A stretch of DNA of 7,252 nt, taken from positions 1 through 7,252 of the forward strand of contig JAURNA010000066.1 in assembly GCA_030830385.1 (NCBI GenBank). The letters run 5' to 3'. The notes under the pieces were generated by a model, which worked only from the letters and a program-made list of their open reading frames with translations, made no database searches and was not told the origin of the DNA. This document shows, one piece after another, positions 1-6,209 of the stretch (positions are counted from its first letter, which is position 1; every line of letters starts with the position of its first letter). The position numbers were made by a program, and so were the translations under genes. This stretch comes from Crocinitomicaceae bacterium (GTDB taxonomy: Bacteria > Bacteroidota > Bacteroidia > Flavobacteriales_D > Crocinitomicaceae).

Positions 1-949
1 CGTCGAATCGATCTTGCCCTTCATAGTGAAGTCCATGCTCGTTCAGGGTGCCGTTGTCATTCAGGATATCAACCGTTTGTAAATTGTGCTTTTTGCCCAG
101 TTCATAATCGTTTGTATCGTGCGCCGGAGTTACTTTCAAGCATCCTGTACCGAATTCCATGTCGACATAATCATCGAGAACAATCGGAATGGTTCGGTTG
201 GCCATCGGAACAATGGCCTGCTTACCATGAAGATGCTTGTAACGATCGTCGTTCGGATTGATACAAATCGCCGTATCTCCCAGAATTGTCTCCGGACGCG
301 TAGTCGCAATAATCAACCACTCATCATCAGAGTCCGCAATTTTGTAGCGAACGTGGAACAACTTGGAGTTCACCTCCTTGTACAATACTTCCTCGTCCGA
401 CAACGCTGTCAATGCTTCCGGATCCCAGTTTACCATGCGTAATCCGCGGTAAATCTTTCCTTTGTTGTACAGATCAATAAAAACATCGATTACGGATTCT
501 GAATATTCCGGATCCATCGTAAAATTGGTTCGCTCCCAATCACAAGAGGCTCCCAGTTTTTTCAGCTGTTCGAGAATGATTCCACCGTGTTTGTCTTTCC
601 ATTGGAATGCGTGCTCCAGAAACTCATCGCGCGTAAGATCAGACTTCTTTATTCCCTCCTGGCGCAGTTTGTTTACCACTTTTGCCTCCGTAGCAATCGA
701 AGCATGGTCCGTTCCCGGCACCCAACAGGCGTTTTTACCGAGCATTCGCGCACGACGCACCAAAACGTCCTGAATGGTGTTGTTGAGCATGTGCCCCATG
801 TGGAGAATACCCGTGACATTCGGTGGCGGAATGACCACCGTATAGGGCTCACGATCATCGGGTTCCGAATGAAAATATCCTTGTTTCATCCAGTAGTCAT
901 ACCACTTCTCCTCTGCCTTATTTGACTCGAACGTCTTCGGTGTTTCCAT
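1..949 (-). CDS. valS: Valyl-tRNA synthetase, N-terminal part (cut by window edge)
   Basis: Class I aminoacyl-tRNA synthetase that charges tRNA-Val with valine in the cytoplasm. Only the first 316 codons are present; the family is usually about 870-900 residues, so roughly a third is seen. Translating the complement gives an unbroken frame starting METPKTFESNKAEEKW. The Rossmann-fold signature is clear: PPPNVTG at 41-47, HMGH (the HIGH motif) at 50-53, and WVPGTDHASIATE at 77-89. MVNWDPEALTALSDEEV at 172-188 leads into the CP1 editing domain, which shows ATTRPETILGDTA at 215-227 and GTGCLKVTPAHDTNDYELG near 267-285. The C-terminal KMSKS motif and anticodon-binding domain lie beyond base 1. 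The ATG at 949-947 is preceded by GAGG with 5 bases between. It is divergent from the amidohydrolase gene. Identification is firm from the motifs; no frameshift was seen. Confidence 0.96.
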   Translation of the reverse strand, partial: METPKTFESNKAEEKWYDYWMKQGYFHSEPDDREPYTVVIPPPNVTGILHMGHMLNNTIQDVLVRRARMLGKNACWVPGTDHASIATEAKVVNKLRQEGIKKSDLTRDEFLEHAFQWKDKHGGIILEQLKKLGASCDWERTNFTMDPEYSESVIDVFIDLYNKGKIYRGLRMVNWDPEALTALSDEEVLYKEVNSKLFHVRYKIADSDDEWLIIATTRPETILGDTAICINPNDDRYKHLHGKQAIVPMANRTIPIVLDDYVDMEFGTGCLKVTPAHDTNDYELGKKHNLQTVDILNDNGTLNEHGLHYEGQDRFD

Positions 950-970
950 TGTATCCTCTCGATTTGGACT

Positions 971-978
971 CAAAATTA
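971..978 (-). promoter_or_regulatory. Candidate -7 promoter element for valS
   Basis: On the minus strand this reads TAATTTTG, a full match to the Bacteroidota housekeeping -7 consensus TAnnTTTG. It ends 21 bases before the valS ATG, which predicts a leader of about 15 bases. No TTTG -33 element is found at the usual spacing of about 19-21 bases; the nearest, at 1011-1008, is 29 bases away. The call rests on the -7 match and its position alone. Confidence 0.4.
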
Positions 979-999
979 CGAATTCAGAGAGGAATGATC

Positions 1000-1012
1000 C
1001 TTTGCGACAAAG
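1000..1012. repeat. Small inverted repeat between the divergent genes
   Basis: CTTTG-CGA-CAAAG is a perfect 5-base inverted repeat with a 3-base centre, midway between the divergent valS and amidohydrolase starts. It places a TTTG on each strand, but neither is correctly spaced from the nearby -7 candidates. It could be a small operator or chance. Confidence 0.25.
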
Positions 1013-1015
1013 CAT

Positions 1016-1023
1016 TATTTTTG
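1016..1023 (+). promoter_or_regulatory. Candidate -7 promoter element for the amidohydrolase gene
   Basis: TATTTTTG is a full match to TAnnTTTG and ends 13 bases before the ATG at 1037. Initiation about 6-7 bases downstream would leave a leader of about 7 bases, too short for a normal ribosome-binding site, and none is visible. A -33 TTTG at proper spacing is absent; TTTG at 1001-1004 is only 11 bases upstream. Low to moderate support. Confidence 0.35.
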
Positions 1024-1036
1024 AGAAAAAGTCCCT

Positions 1037-2719
1037 ATGAAATTCGCATCCGTGACCCTTTTCTTCTCGCTCCTTCTCGGAATGGCTTCCTGTTACAAAG
1101 GTTCGTCTGCTGATGTTATCATTCACAATGCGAAAATTCACACCATGGATGATCAGGGAGCGACCTACGAAGCCGTCGCAATCAAAGACGGTAAAATCCT
1201 CGAATTGGGTCCCGAGCGAAAAATTCTGAACAAGTACAGTGCAGATGAAGTGATCGACGCAGAAATGAAGGATGTGTACCCGGGATTCACGGACGCCCAC
1301 GCACACATTTTCTCGTATGCACGGAAGAAATTGGGTGTTGACCTCGTTGGATGCAGATCTTTCGAAGAAATGATTGTTCGCATCGAAAAGTATCACAGCA
1401 AGCACGATCGTCCGTATATCATTGGACACGGTTGGGATCAGTCGCTTTGGGGAGAGAATACAATGCCGATCAATGACACGTTGAATCTTCTGTTTCCCGG
1501 TATCCCGGTGTGTTTGTTTCGGATTGACGGACATACTCTTTTGGCGAATGATTATCTGATTGCACAATCCGATGCCCTTGCGAAGTACAAGGCAGATCCC
1601 GAGCTCTTAACGGGCGGTTATTACGAACAACATCCGAAGGTTCTTCGCATGGAGTGCAAAGGGCCGTGTGATGTTCCTTCCGGTGTATTCGTTGATAACG
1701 CCATGAACCCTATCCTGGATATTCTTCCGGATTTCAGTGACGAGGAATTGAGCGGCGCGATCCTGGAAATTCAGCAAGAATTGCTCTCGTATGGAATCAC
1801 AGGAGTTCACGAGGCTGGTGTGAAGTACCGTGAGATGAGACTGTTCGAGCGTTTGATGGAAAAGGGCAAGTTCCACCTGAATCTTTACGCGATGCTCTTA
1901 CCTACCCCGAAGAACAAAGCGTTTGCGGAGAAAAACGGGGTTTATAAAAAACACAGCTTGTTGGTTCGAAGTTTCACGGTACATGGGGATGGGTCACTTG
2001 GATCACGGGGAGCCTTTCTAAAGCGCCACTACTCGGACCGGAACAATCATTCAGGGTATTTCTGTACATCTCCCGAACGTATGCAATCGATCGCTGATTT
2101 TTGCGAAGGAATCGGCTATCAAATGAATACGAACGCCACGGGGGATTCCACCACTCGCCTGTTGCTGGATATTTATTCGGGAGTTGCGAAACGGAATCCA
2201 GATCATCGCTGGCGAATTGAGCATGTGCAGGTGATCGACGTGCAGGATATCATGGCGTTCGCAAATGTTCGTGCTCTGCCCGGTGTTCAACCAACGCACG
2301 CGGTAAGTCATCAACACTGGGCCGAAAGTCGCCTGGGACCTGATCGAATGCCCGGGGCGTACGCCTACCGATCATTACTGGAGGCCTGTGGGTTGTTGGC
2401 GATTGGTACCGACTTCCCTGTGGAATATACCGATCCTTTTCGAACGATTCATGCAGCTGTGAATCGCCAGAATGCCGAAAATCATCCCGGAAGCGGATTC
2501 TTGGCACAGGAAGCGATTGCCTTCGATGAATGTATTCGCGGGATGACGATTTGGGCAGCCGTTGCAGCCTTTCAGGAAGATACATTGGGTTCGCTGGAAG
2601 AGGACAAAGACGCAACGCTCGTCATTTTCGACGGACCTGTTACGGCCAGCGGACCGTACAAACCCAATTTTGCCCATACCGTTTTTATAAGAGGAGAAAA
2701 GGTCTATTCCGTTGAATAG
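1037..2719 (+). CDS. YtcJ-like amidohydrolase family protein, predicted lipoprotein
   Basis: A 560-residue member of the amidohydrolase superfamily (Amidohydro_3/YtcJ type), metal-dependent TIM-barrel hydrolases acting on amide-like bonds; the substrate cannot be read from sequence. Residues 1-19 form a lipoprotein signal: two basic/polar residues, a hydrophobic stretch, then MASC with the lipid-modified Cys at 19. No acidic cluster follows the Cys, so a periplasm-facing lipoprotein is more likely than surface display. Family motifs in order: DVIIHNAKIHTMD at 26-38, metal-binding HxH at His88/His90 (GFTDAHAH), RIDGHTLLAND at 162-172, GITGVHEAG at 253-261, HGDGSLGSRGAFL at 316-328, RIEHVQ with His396, and GTDFPVE with Asp459. 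At 363-370 the usual THAIGD-like motif reads TNATGD, giving Asn366 at an expected metal His. An in-frame TGA at 1022-1024 limits the start to this ATG. The gene stands alone, divergent from valS and convergent with the porP-type operon. Confidence 0.9.
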   Translation: MKFASVTLFFSLLLGMASCYKGSSADVIIHNAKIHTMDDQGATYEAVAIKDGKILELGPERKILNKYSADEVIDAEMKDVYPGFTDAHAHIFSYARKKLGVDLVGCRSFEEMIVRIEKYHSKHDRPYIIGHGWDQSLWGENTMPINDTLNLLFPGIPVCLFRIDGHTLLANDYLIAQSDALAKYKADPELLTGGYYEQHPKVLRMECKGPCDVPSGVFVDNAMNPILDILPDFSDEELSGAILEIQQELLSYGITGVHEAGVKYREMRLFERLMEKGKFHLNLYAMLLPTPKNKAFAEKNGVYKKHSLLVRSFTVHGDGSLGSRGAFLKRHYSDRNNHSGYFCTSPERMQSIADFCEGIGYQMNTNATGDSTTRLLLDIYSGVAKRNPDHRWRIEHVQVIDVQDIMAFANVRALPGVQPTHAVSHQHWAESRLGPDRMPGAYAYRSLLEACGLLAIGTDFPVEYTDPFRTIHAAVNRQNAENHPGSGFLAQEAIAFDECIRGMTIWAAVAAFQEDTLGSLEEDKDATLVIFDGPVTASGPYKPNFAHTVFIRGEKVYSVE

Positions 2720-2722
2720 ACC
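2697..2722 (-). terminator. Rho-independent terminator of the minus-strand sigma/anti-sigma/porP operon
   Basis: Bases 2701-2709 (GGTCTATTC) and 2714-2722 (GAATAGACC) form a perfect 9-bp stem with a 4-base loop. Read on the minus strand the hairpin is followed at once by TTTT (2700-2697), then CTCC, as in an intrinsic terminator; a G-U pair can add a tenth step. It lies 56 bases past the PorP/SprF stop codon. On the plus strand no T-run follows, so it is a weaker terminator for the amidohydrolase gene, whose stop codon (2717-2719) lies in the stem. The hairpin is certain; its direction is inferred from the T-run. Confidence 0.7.
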
Positions 2723-2778
2723 CTTACACCAAATCCCGAGTTACCAAACCAGAAAAAAGTAACGTCAGGCAATTTTCG

Positions 2779-3738
2779 TTAAAACGATGGACACGAAATC
2801 GTTCGGAACGTAATCGGTCGATCTTTACATCCGAAAGTAAAGCCCATCGAAACTTCGTGCGATCCACCGGATACTCCATTGTTCAGTCGTGATACCGTGA
2901 TGTCGTAGCTGTATCCCAGCTTAAATTTCTTTGTTTGTACGCCGATGGTAAGAATGAAGGCATCACGGTTACGGAACCAGGCACCTGCCGTAAAGGATCC
3001 ATACTTCACATATGTACCAAGGTTCAATTGCATAAACCCATTTTGATACGAATAGATCACAGATGGCATGATCGTCGTGATGTTGTTAAACTGAGACTTT
3101 CCTCCAAGCGGAATGCTCGCAGACATGTGTCCGGTAAACCGCATCGGTAAACGCGATTCACCTATGATCATGGATTCATTGGGGGTGTTCAGGTGATGCC
3201 CAACAAAACCAACATTGAAATTTTTATTGAACAATACCGTTCCCACGGTGGCATCGAAGAAACCACGTGAACCACCTCGGGGAATGTCTCCTGTTTGGTA
3301 GATGAACCCTCTTCGTGGATCGATCATGTCTCCGAAAGTCAGTTTATCCCAATCCAGGAACTTCATCCAATAGTTGGCTTTCGCTCCCATTAACCAGGTC
3401 CACTTGCGCCCCAATCTCAGGTGATACGAATACATTACGCCCAACTGCGAAGAGTTGATTGTTTGTGCCTGTACGTCGTGTACGGCCAGCACGCCAAATC
3501 CACCTTGAATGTTCTTGTAGTAATCGTCGTAACCTGCTGCGTATGATACATACGCCCCCGAAAGCGACGGCCATTGGTTTCGGTAATTCATCGATACACG
3601 CGGGCACGAATGCGTTCCTGCGAATGCCGGATTCAAATAAATCGGATTTGCATAGAACTGTGTGAATTCCAAATCCTGAGCATAAGCTTCAATGGCTCCA
3701 AACATCACAAGACAAATACTGATTACACCTCTTTTCAT
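2779..3738 (-). CDS. PorP/SprF family outer-membrane protein (type IX secretion associated)
   Basis: A 319-residue protein of the PorP/SprF family, predicted outer-membrane beta-barrels linked in Bacteroidota to type IX secretion and gliding; SprF is needed for surface placement of the SprB adhesin, and PorP is a component in Porphyromonas. Residues 1-20 are a signal peptide ending AYA, giving a mature Gln21. Family hallmarks follow: EFTQFYANPIYLNPAFAGT at 24-42, CPR at 45-47, NYRNQWP at 51-57, QGGFGV near 78, YSYHLRLG, LDWDKLTFGD, then alternating beta-strand segments, LGYSYDITVSRL and GSHEVS. The C-terminus has Cys304 and ends CPSF, typical of the family. A perfect AGGAGGT ribosome-binding site lies 6 bases before the ATG. 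It is the last gene of the operon, 3 bases after the anti-sigma-like gene. PorP/SprF paralogues often sit beside a large surface adhesin; none is in this window. Confidence 0.93.
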   Translation of the reverse strand: MKRGVISICLVMFGAIEAYAQDLEFTQFYANPIYLNPAFAGTHSCPRVSMNYRNQWPSLSGAYVSYAAGYDDYYKNIQGGFGVLAVHDVQAQTINSSQLGVMYSYHLRLGRKWTWLMGAKANYWMKFLDWDKLTFGDMIDPRRGFIYQTGDIPRGGSRGFFDATVGTVLFNKNFNVGFVGHHLNTPNESMIIGESRLPMRFTGHMSASIPLGGKSQFNNITTIMPSVIYSYQNGFMQLNLGTYVKYGSFTAGAWFRNRDAFILTIGVQTKKFKLGYSYDITVSRLNNGVSGGSHEVSMGFTFGCKDRPITFRTISCPSF

Positions 3739-3741
3739 ACC

Positions 3742-5550
3742 CTACCTCCTATTATATGCATGTCCCATTCCATTTCTTTTTCCAGCAGCAATTCGAAGCG
3801 AAAGCTGATGAGACAGTTCACTTTGCTCCGTCATTGCACTTTGCGTATAATCTGCGCTGTACTGGAAACTAAACCTTCCAAAATCCATACCGATTGATGC
3901 CGCAGGCTCCAGACGATCTGATGTCGCCACCCCGATTCGAAGTCCTGAGAACTCTCTGTCGGAAGCACTTGTTGACCAATTCCATGTGAAATTCGCTCCT
4001 GCCCAAACTTCCGAGAGCGCTTCCTTCTTTTGGTATACCACATATGGTGAAAGCATGATTTTCGCCCCACCATTCTTCCATCCGTTGGATTTCCAATCTC
4101 CACCCAGTGTTGCCACATAATGATGTCCTCTTCTGCGCGGTGAACCCCAATCATTCGAGAACATATTATCGTTGTGACGGAAGAAGTTATCTACCTGGAA
4201 ACCGGCAAAGAACCACTCGGTATTGATCAACAACCCGGCGCCCAAATCGCGGTACAAGAGATTCTGACCGATTGGCTGTTGCTCACCTTCGTAGTAGGAC
4301 AGTGCAGTTCCGCGATCCATTTCCACGGATTCTACACTCCCCATCTTACCTGAATTTAAGTGTTTATCACCCAGTTTGAAGCGAAGCGATGGCTCGATAG
4401 AAAACTGGTTCGAAACGGAAATTTTTGGTGAATACGTGAGTGCAGCCTGCCCGATCATAACTCCACCATCTTTGTAGTGGCTGTGGTTCAATTGAAGTCC
4501 CCAACCTCCACGAATTCCGTAGGCATAACCGTCGATAGAAACCTGATTCATGAGTTGTTCGTTCTCGGCCCCCATCCACTGGTAGCGTGAAAATGTTTGG
4601 ACGCGAGTACCCATCAGCGTGCCGGCAGAACTAAAGCTAATATCGCTTATGGCCATTCCCGGTATTGCATATCGCGGATCGCGCGTATTCGTCAAAGCAA
4701 TTGGATTATCCATCATGCGCTTCACGTTTCGTCCGAATCGATTCAGTCTGTCTGCAATTGAGACTTTCATATCGAGTCCTTTGGATACTCCTCCGTTCAG
4801 AGCTCGTCTTGCCCGCTCAACGGAAACTTCTTCAATGAAGATATCCACTTCACGAAGTGCGCGAACGTTGATTTGATTTTCATCTTCGAAATTGCTGTGT
4901 GGACCTTCCGGTTGCTCTTCATACATCTCATGCGAATATAGCTTTCCGGTGCTCACTGCTTGCGATTGGTTTCCCTGAGGTCCCTGAAGAGGTGCGAGCT
5001 CCGTCGGTGTCAGCGACGGATTTGCCTTCACGAACTTTCCATGCTGAGCCCGGACCGAAGTGAGCTCTTCCCGTGAAATGAATGACAACTTTCCAATTCG
5101 GAGGTCATTCTTTGATCGAAGCATAATCGCTTCATTGGCGGAAAGCGACTCAATGCGTTCTTTCAGTTCTTTCAGTTCCAATTCTTTCGCCTGCAGTTCT
5201 TCTTTCATGGCAGCTAATTTGTCAGAATCGCCAGTAGTTGAAGACAATGCTGAAGATGCCGCGTCTTGATCCGTGAACCACATGAGTCCACCCGTTGAAA
5301 TTAATAAGAGCAAGAGTGCAGCAGCTGAAATTACGGCTACCGGACGGCGCTTACGTTCTAATTTACCGGCATCCGGATACACCATATCCTGACGTTCTAA
5401 CCGGGCCATTTTCCATAGATCCCGATCCACATCCAGCTCCGGATGTTGCATCAGAAATACTTCCAGCTGCCCGATTTGCTCCGGGGTCAAATTCCCTTCA
5501 GCCCATTCGAATAACCAAAGATCAATGTTAGAAAACGAGGTATTACTCAT
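3742..5550 (-). CDS. Anti-sigma factor fused to a PorP/SprF-like outer-membrane barrel
   Basis: A 602-residue protein with an unusual layout. Residues 1-60 resemble Bacteroidota anti-sigma N-termini (LWLFEWAEGNLTPEQ at 11-25, then FLMQHPELD). A basic stretch, KLERKRRP at 63-70, precedes a single transmembrane helix at about 71-93; with no cleavable signal, the N-terminus should be cytoplasmic. Residues 109-138 are a Lys/Glu/Leu coiled coil, encoded partly by a short tandem repeat near 5160-5178. A polar, probably flexible periplasmic linker runs to about 280. Residues 282-588 look like a beta-barrel and align by eye with the neighbouring PorP/SprF protein: NP; YQW; IRGGWGLQLNHSH against IQGGFGVLAVHD; DLGAGLLINTEWFFAGF against DATVGTVLFNKNFNVGF; SPYVVY against MPSVIY; a final SYD/SAD-type strand and SHQLSL against SHEVSM. 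It should span from inner to outer membrane and hold the co-encoded sigma factor. The start overlaps the sigma stop as ATGA. The anti-sigma call rests on context and weak motif similarity; the barrel call is stronger. Confidence 0.8.
   Translation of the reverse strand: MSNTSFSNIDLWLFEWAEGNLTPEQIGQLEVFLMQHPELDVDRDLWKMARLERQDMVYPDAGKLERKRRPVAVISAAALLLLLISTGGLMWFTDQDAASSALSSTTGDSDKLAAMKEELQAKELELKELKERIESLSANEAIMLRSKNDLRIGKLSFISREELTSVRAQHGKFVKANPSLTPTELAPLQGPQGNQSQAVSTGKLYSHEMYEEQPEGPHSNFEDENQINVRALREVDIFIEEVSVERARRALNGGVSKGLDMKVSIADRLNRFGRNVKRMMDNPIALTNTRDPRYAIPGMAISDISFSSAGTLMGTRVQTFSRYQWMGAENEQLMNQVSIDGYAYGIRGGWGLQLNHSHYKDGGVMIGQAALTYSPKISVSNQFSIEPSLRFKLGDKHLNSGKMGSVESVEMDRGTALSYYEGEQQPIGQNLLYRDLGAGLLINTEWFFAGFQVDNFFRHNDNMFSNDWGSPRRRGHHYVATLGGDWKSNGWKNGGAKIMLSPYVVYQKKEALSEVWAGANFTWNWSTSASDREFSGLRIGVATSDRLEPAASIGMDFGRFSFQYSADYTQSAMTEQSELSHQLSLRIAAGKRNGMGHAYNRR
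3744..3750 (-). promoter_or_regulatory. Strong ribosome-binding site for the PorP/SprF gene
   Basis: On the minus strand this is AGGAGGT, a perfect Shine-Dalgarno sequence 6 bases before the ATG at 3738. It overlaps the last two codons (Arg-Arg) and the first base of the stop codon of the upstream anti-sigma-like gene. Such a strong site is notable because Bacteroidota genes commonly lack one, as the other starts here mostly do. It suggests that PorP/SprF is translated at a higher level than the anti-sigma-like protein from the same mRNA. Confidence 0.8.
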
Positions 5551-6035
5551 ACCAACTCTATCATTCCTTTTAACTGCTTCTTAATTTTATTTCGCGCTCT
5601 GAACAAATAAACTTTCACCTGTGCATCGCTCAATTCAAGAATTTCTCCAATGTCCTTGTAGGAATATCCTTGAAGATCTCTGAGCAAAATAACGCTCCGT
5701 TGGATGGGCGGAAGAATACTTATCGCTCGTTCAACGACCTGATTCGATTCGAAAAGTAAGGCCTCGGATCTGCTTGATTCAATTTCCTGAATCTGATCCC
5801 TGAGTTGAATTCTGCCTTTTCTGTTCGAAAGGTTAATCATCGAGTTGTGCGCTGTTGTAAACATCCAGGACTTTGCCCTGGCGGGTTCTACTTTCTTTCG
5901 ATGCATCCAGAGCTTTTCAAAAACGTCCTGAACAATATCCTTCGCATCCTCCTCGTTTCGCAAGAAACGGATGGCATATCCGTAAAGATTTCCGGACTGC
6001 TCCCTGACGATTCTATTGTACTCCTGACGTCTCAA
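5547..6035 (-). CDS. ECF-type RNA polymerase sigma factor (TTG start)
   Basis: A 162-residue extracytoplasmic-function sigma-70 factor that directs RNA polymerase to selected promoters. Region 2 spans about residues 5-73, with LYGYAIRFLRNEEDAKDIVQDVFEKLW at 17-43 and WMFTTAHNSMIN at 57-68. Region 4 spans about 98-155, with LPPIQRSVILLRDLQGYSYKDIGEIL and the helix-turn-helix recognition part AQVKVYLFRARNKIKKQL. Region 3 is missing, as expected for ECF factors. The start is TTG at 6035: an in-frame TGA at 6050-6048 leaves no ATG or GTG upstream, and the next Met is too late to keep region 2. AAAAGG lies 4 bases before the TTG. The next gene starts within the stop codon (ATGA), implying coupled synthesis of sigma and anti-sigma. 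Its activating signal is presumably received through the downstream membrane protein. Confidence 0.93.
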   Translation of the reverse strand: MRRQEYNRIVREQSGNLYGYAIRFLRNEEDAKDIVQDVFEKLWMHRKKVEPARAKSWMFTTAHNSMINLSNRKGRIQLRDQIQEIESSRSEALLFESNQVVERAISILPPIQRSVILLRDLQGYSYKDIGEILELSDAQVKVYLFRARNKIKKQLKGMIELV

Positions 6036-6068
6036 ATTGCCTTTTGATCAACAGTTAAAACAAATAAT

Positions 6069-6096
6069 GGTACGATAATGTTACATGTTTATAACA
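6069..6096 (-). promoter_or_regulatory. Candidate autoregulated ECF promoter of the sigma operon
   Basis: On the minus strand TGTTAT (6096-6091) and CGTACC (6074-6069) are separated by 16 bases, close to the usual ECF arrangement of a TGTAAC- or GGAAC-like -35 and a CGTA/CGTC-like -10. Initiation would fall near 6063, leaving a leader of about 28 bases that includes the AAAAGG site. The -35 match is imperfect, and no TAnnTTTG housekeeping element is seen in the expected place. Self-activation is common for ECF operons, but here it is inferred. Confidence 0.3.
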
Positions 6097-6097
6097 T
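6078..6097. repeat. Inverted repeat ATGTTA-N8-TAACAT
   Basis: A perfect 6-base inverted repeat with an 8-base centre, in the divergent region between the sigma operon and the acyl-CoA synthetase gene. It overlaps the candidate ECF promoter. Possible operator; no binding protein can be named from sequence. Confidence 0.4.
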
Positions 6098-6128
6098 CGG
6101 AATCCGATAAATCGTACGAAATCGGAAT
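6096..6128. repeat. Palindrome cluster with repeated ATCGGAAT
   Basis: ATCGGA-A-TCCGAT (6096-6108) is a perfect 6-base inverted repeat with a 1-base centre. TCGTACGA (6112-6119) is a perfect 8-base palindrome. ATCGGAAT occurs at 6096-6103 and again at 6121-6128. Three symmetric elements within about 50 bases, counting the one just upstream, suggest protein binding sites in the shared control region, but could be chance in short AT-rich DNA. Confidence 0.35.
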
Positions 6129-6147
6129 GTTTTTTTTGCATAACTGC

Positions 6148-6179
6148 GCTTTCAATGAGTGGATCAATGCTTTCAATGA
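6148..6179 (+). repeat. Pair of 11-base direct repeats GCTTTCAATGA, 21 bases apart
   Basis: GCTTTCAATGA is found at 6148-6158 and exactly again at 6169-6179. The start-to-start distance is 21 bases, or two DNA helix turns, so both copies face the same side of the helix. A further TCAATG lies between them at 6164-6169. They are 52-83 bases upstream of the acyl-CoA synthetase start, where an activator or repressor could bind. Confidence 0.4.
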
Positions 6180-6201
6180 ATATTTATTTCGTGCTTTTTC
6201 C

Positions 6202-6209
6202 TACATTCG
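6202..6209 (+). promoter_or_regulatory. Weak -7 element candidate for the acyl-CoA synthetase gene
   Basis: TACATTCG matches five of the six fixed positions of TAnnTTTG and ends 21 bases before the ATG at 6231, the same distance as the valS candidate. No TTG -33 element is seen at the normal spacing. Weak support. Confidence 0.22.

Noticed and set aside
86..925. Open frames on the plus strand over bases 86-925
   Set aside because: They are antisense to the clearly motif-bearing valS frame and show no recognisable domains.
922..1113. A 63-codon plus-strand frame across the valS/amidohydrolase promoter region
   Set aside because: It overlaps both gene starts in another frame, has no domain, and would cross both promoter candidates.
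1165..2677. Minus-strand frames inside the amidohydrolase gene
   Set aside because: Shadows of a well-conserved gene; Arg/Pro/His-rich translations with no motifs.
2751..2781. A second possible terminator just past the PorP/SprF stop (AACG/CGTT arms followed by a T-run on the minus strand)
   Set aside because: The stem is only 4 bp with a 12-base loop; the 9-bp hairpin at 2701-2722 is much stronger.
3831..4154. Two frames inside the barrel part of the anti-sigma-like gene, considered as evidence of a frameshift
   Set aside because: The 602-codon frame is unbroken and carries the barrel pattern to its end; the alternative frames are shadows.
5159..5178. Short tandem repeat of TTCTTTCAG
   Set aside because: It encodes the Leu-Lys-Glu heptads of the coiled coil and needs no other explanation.
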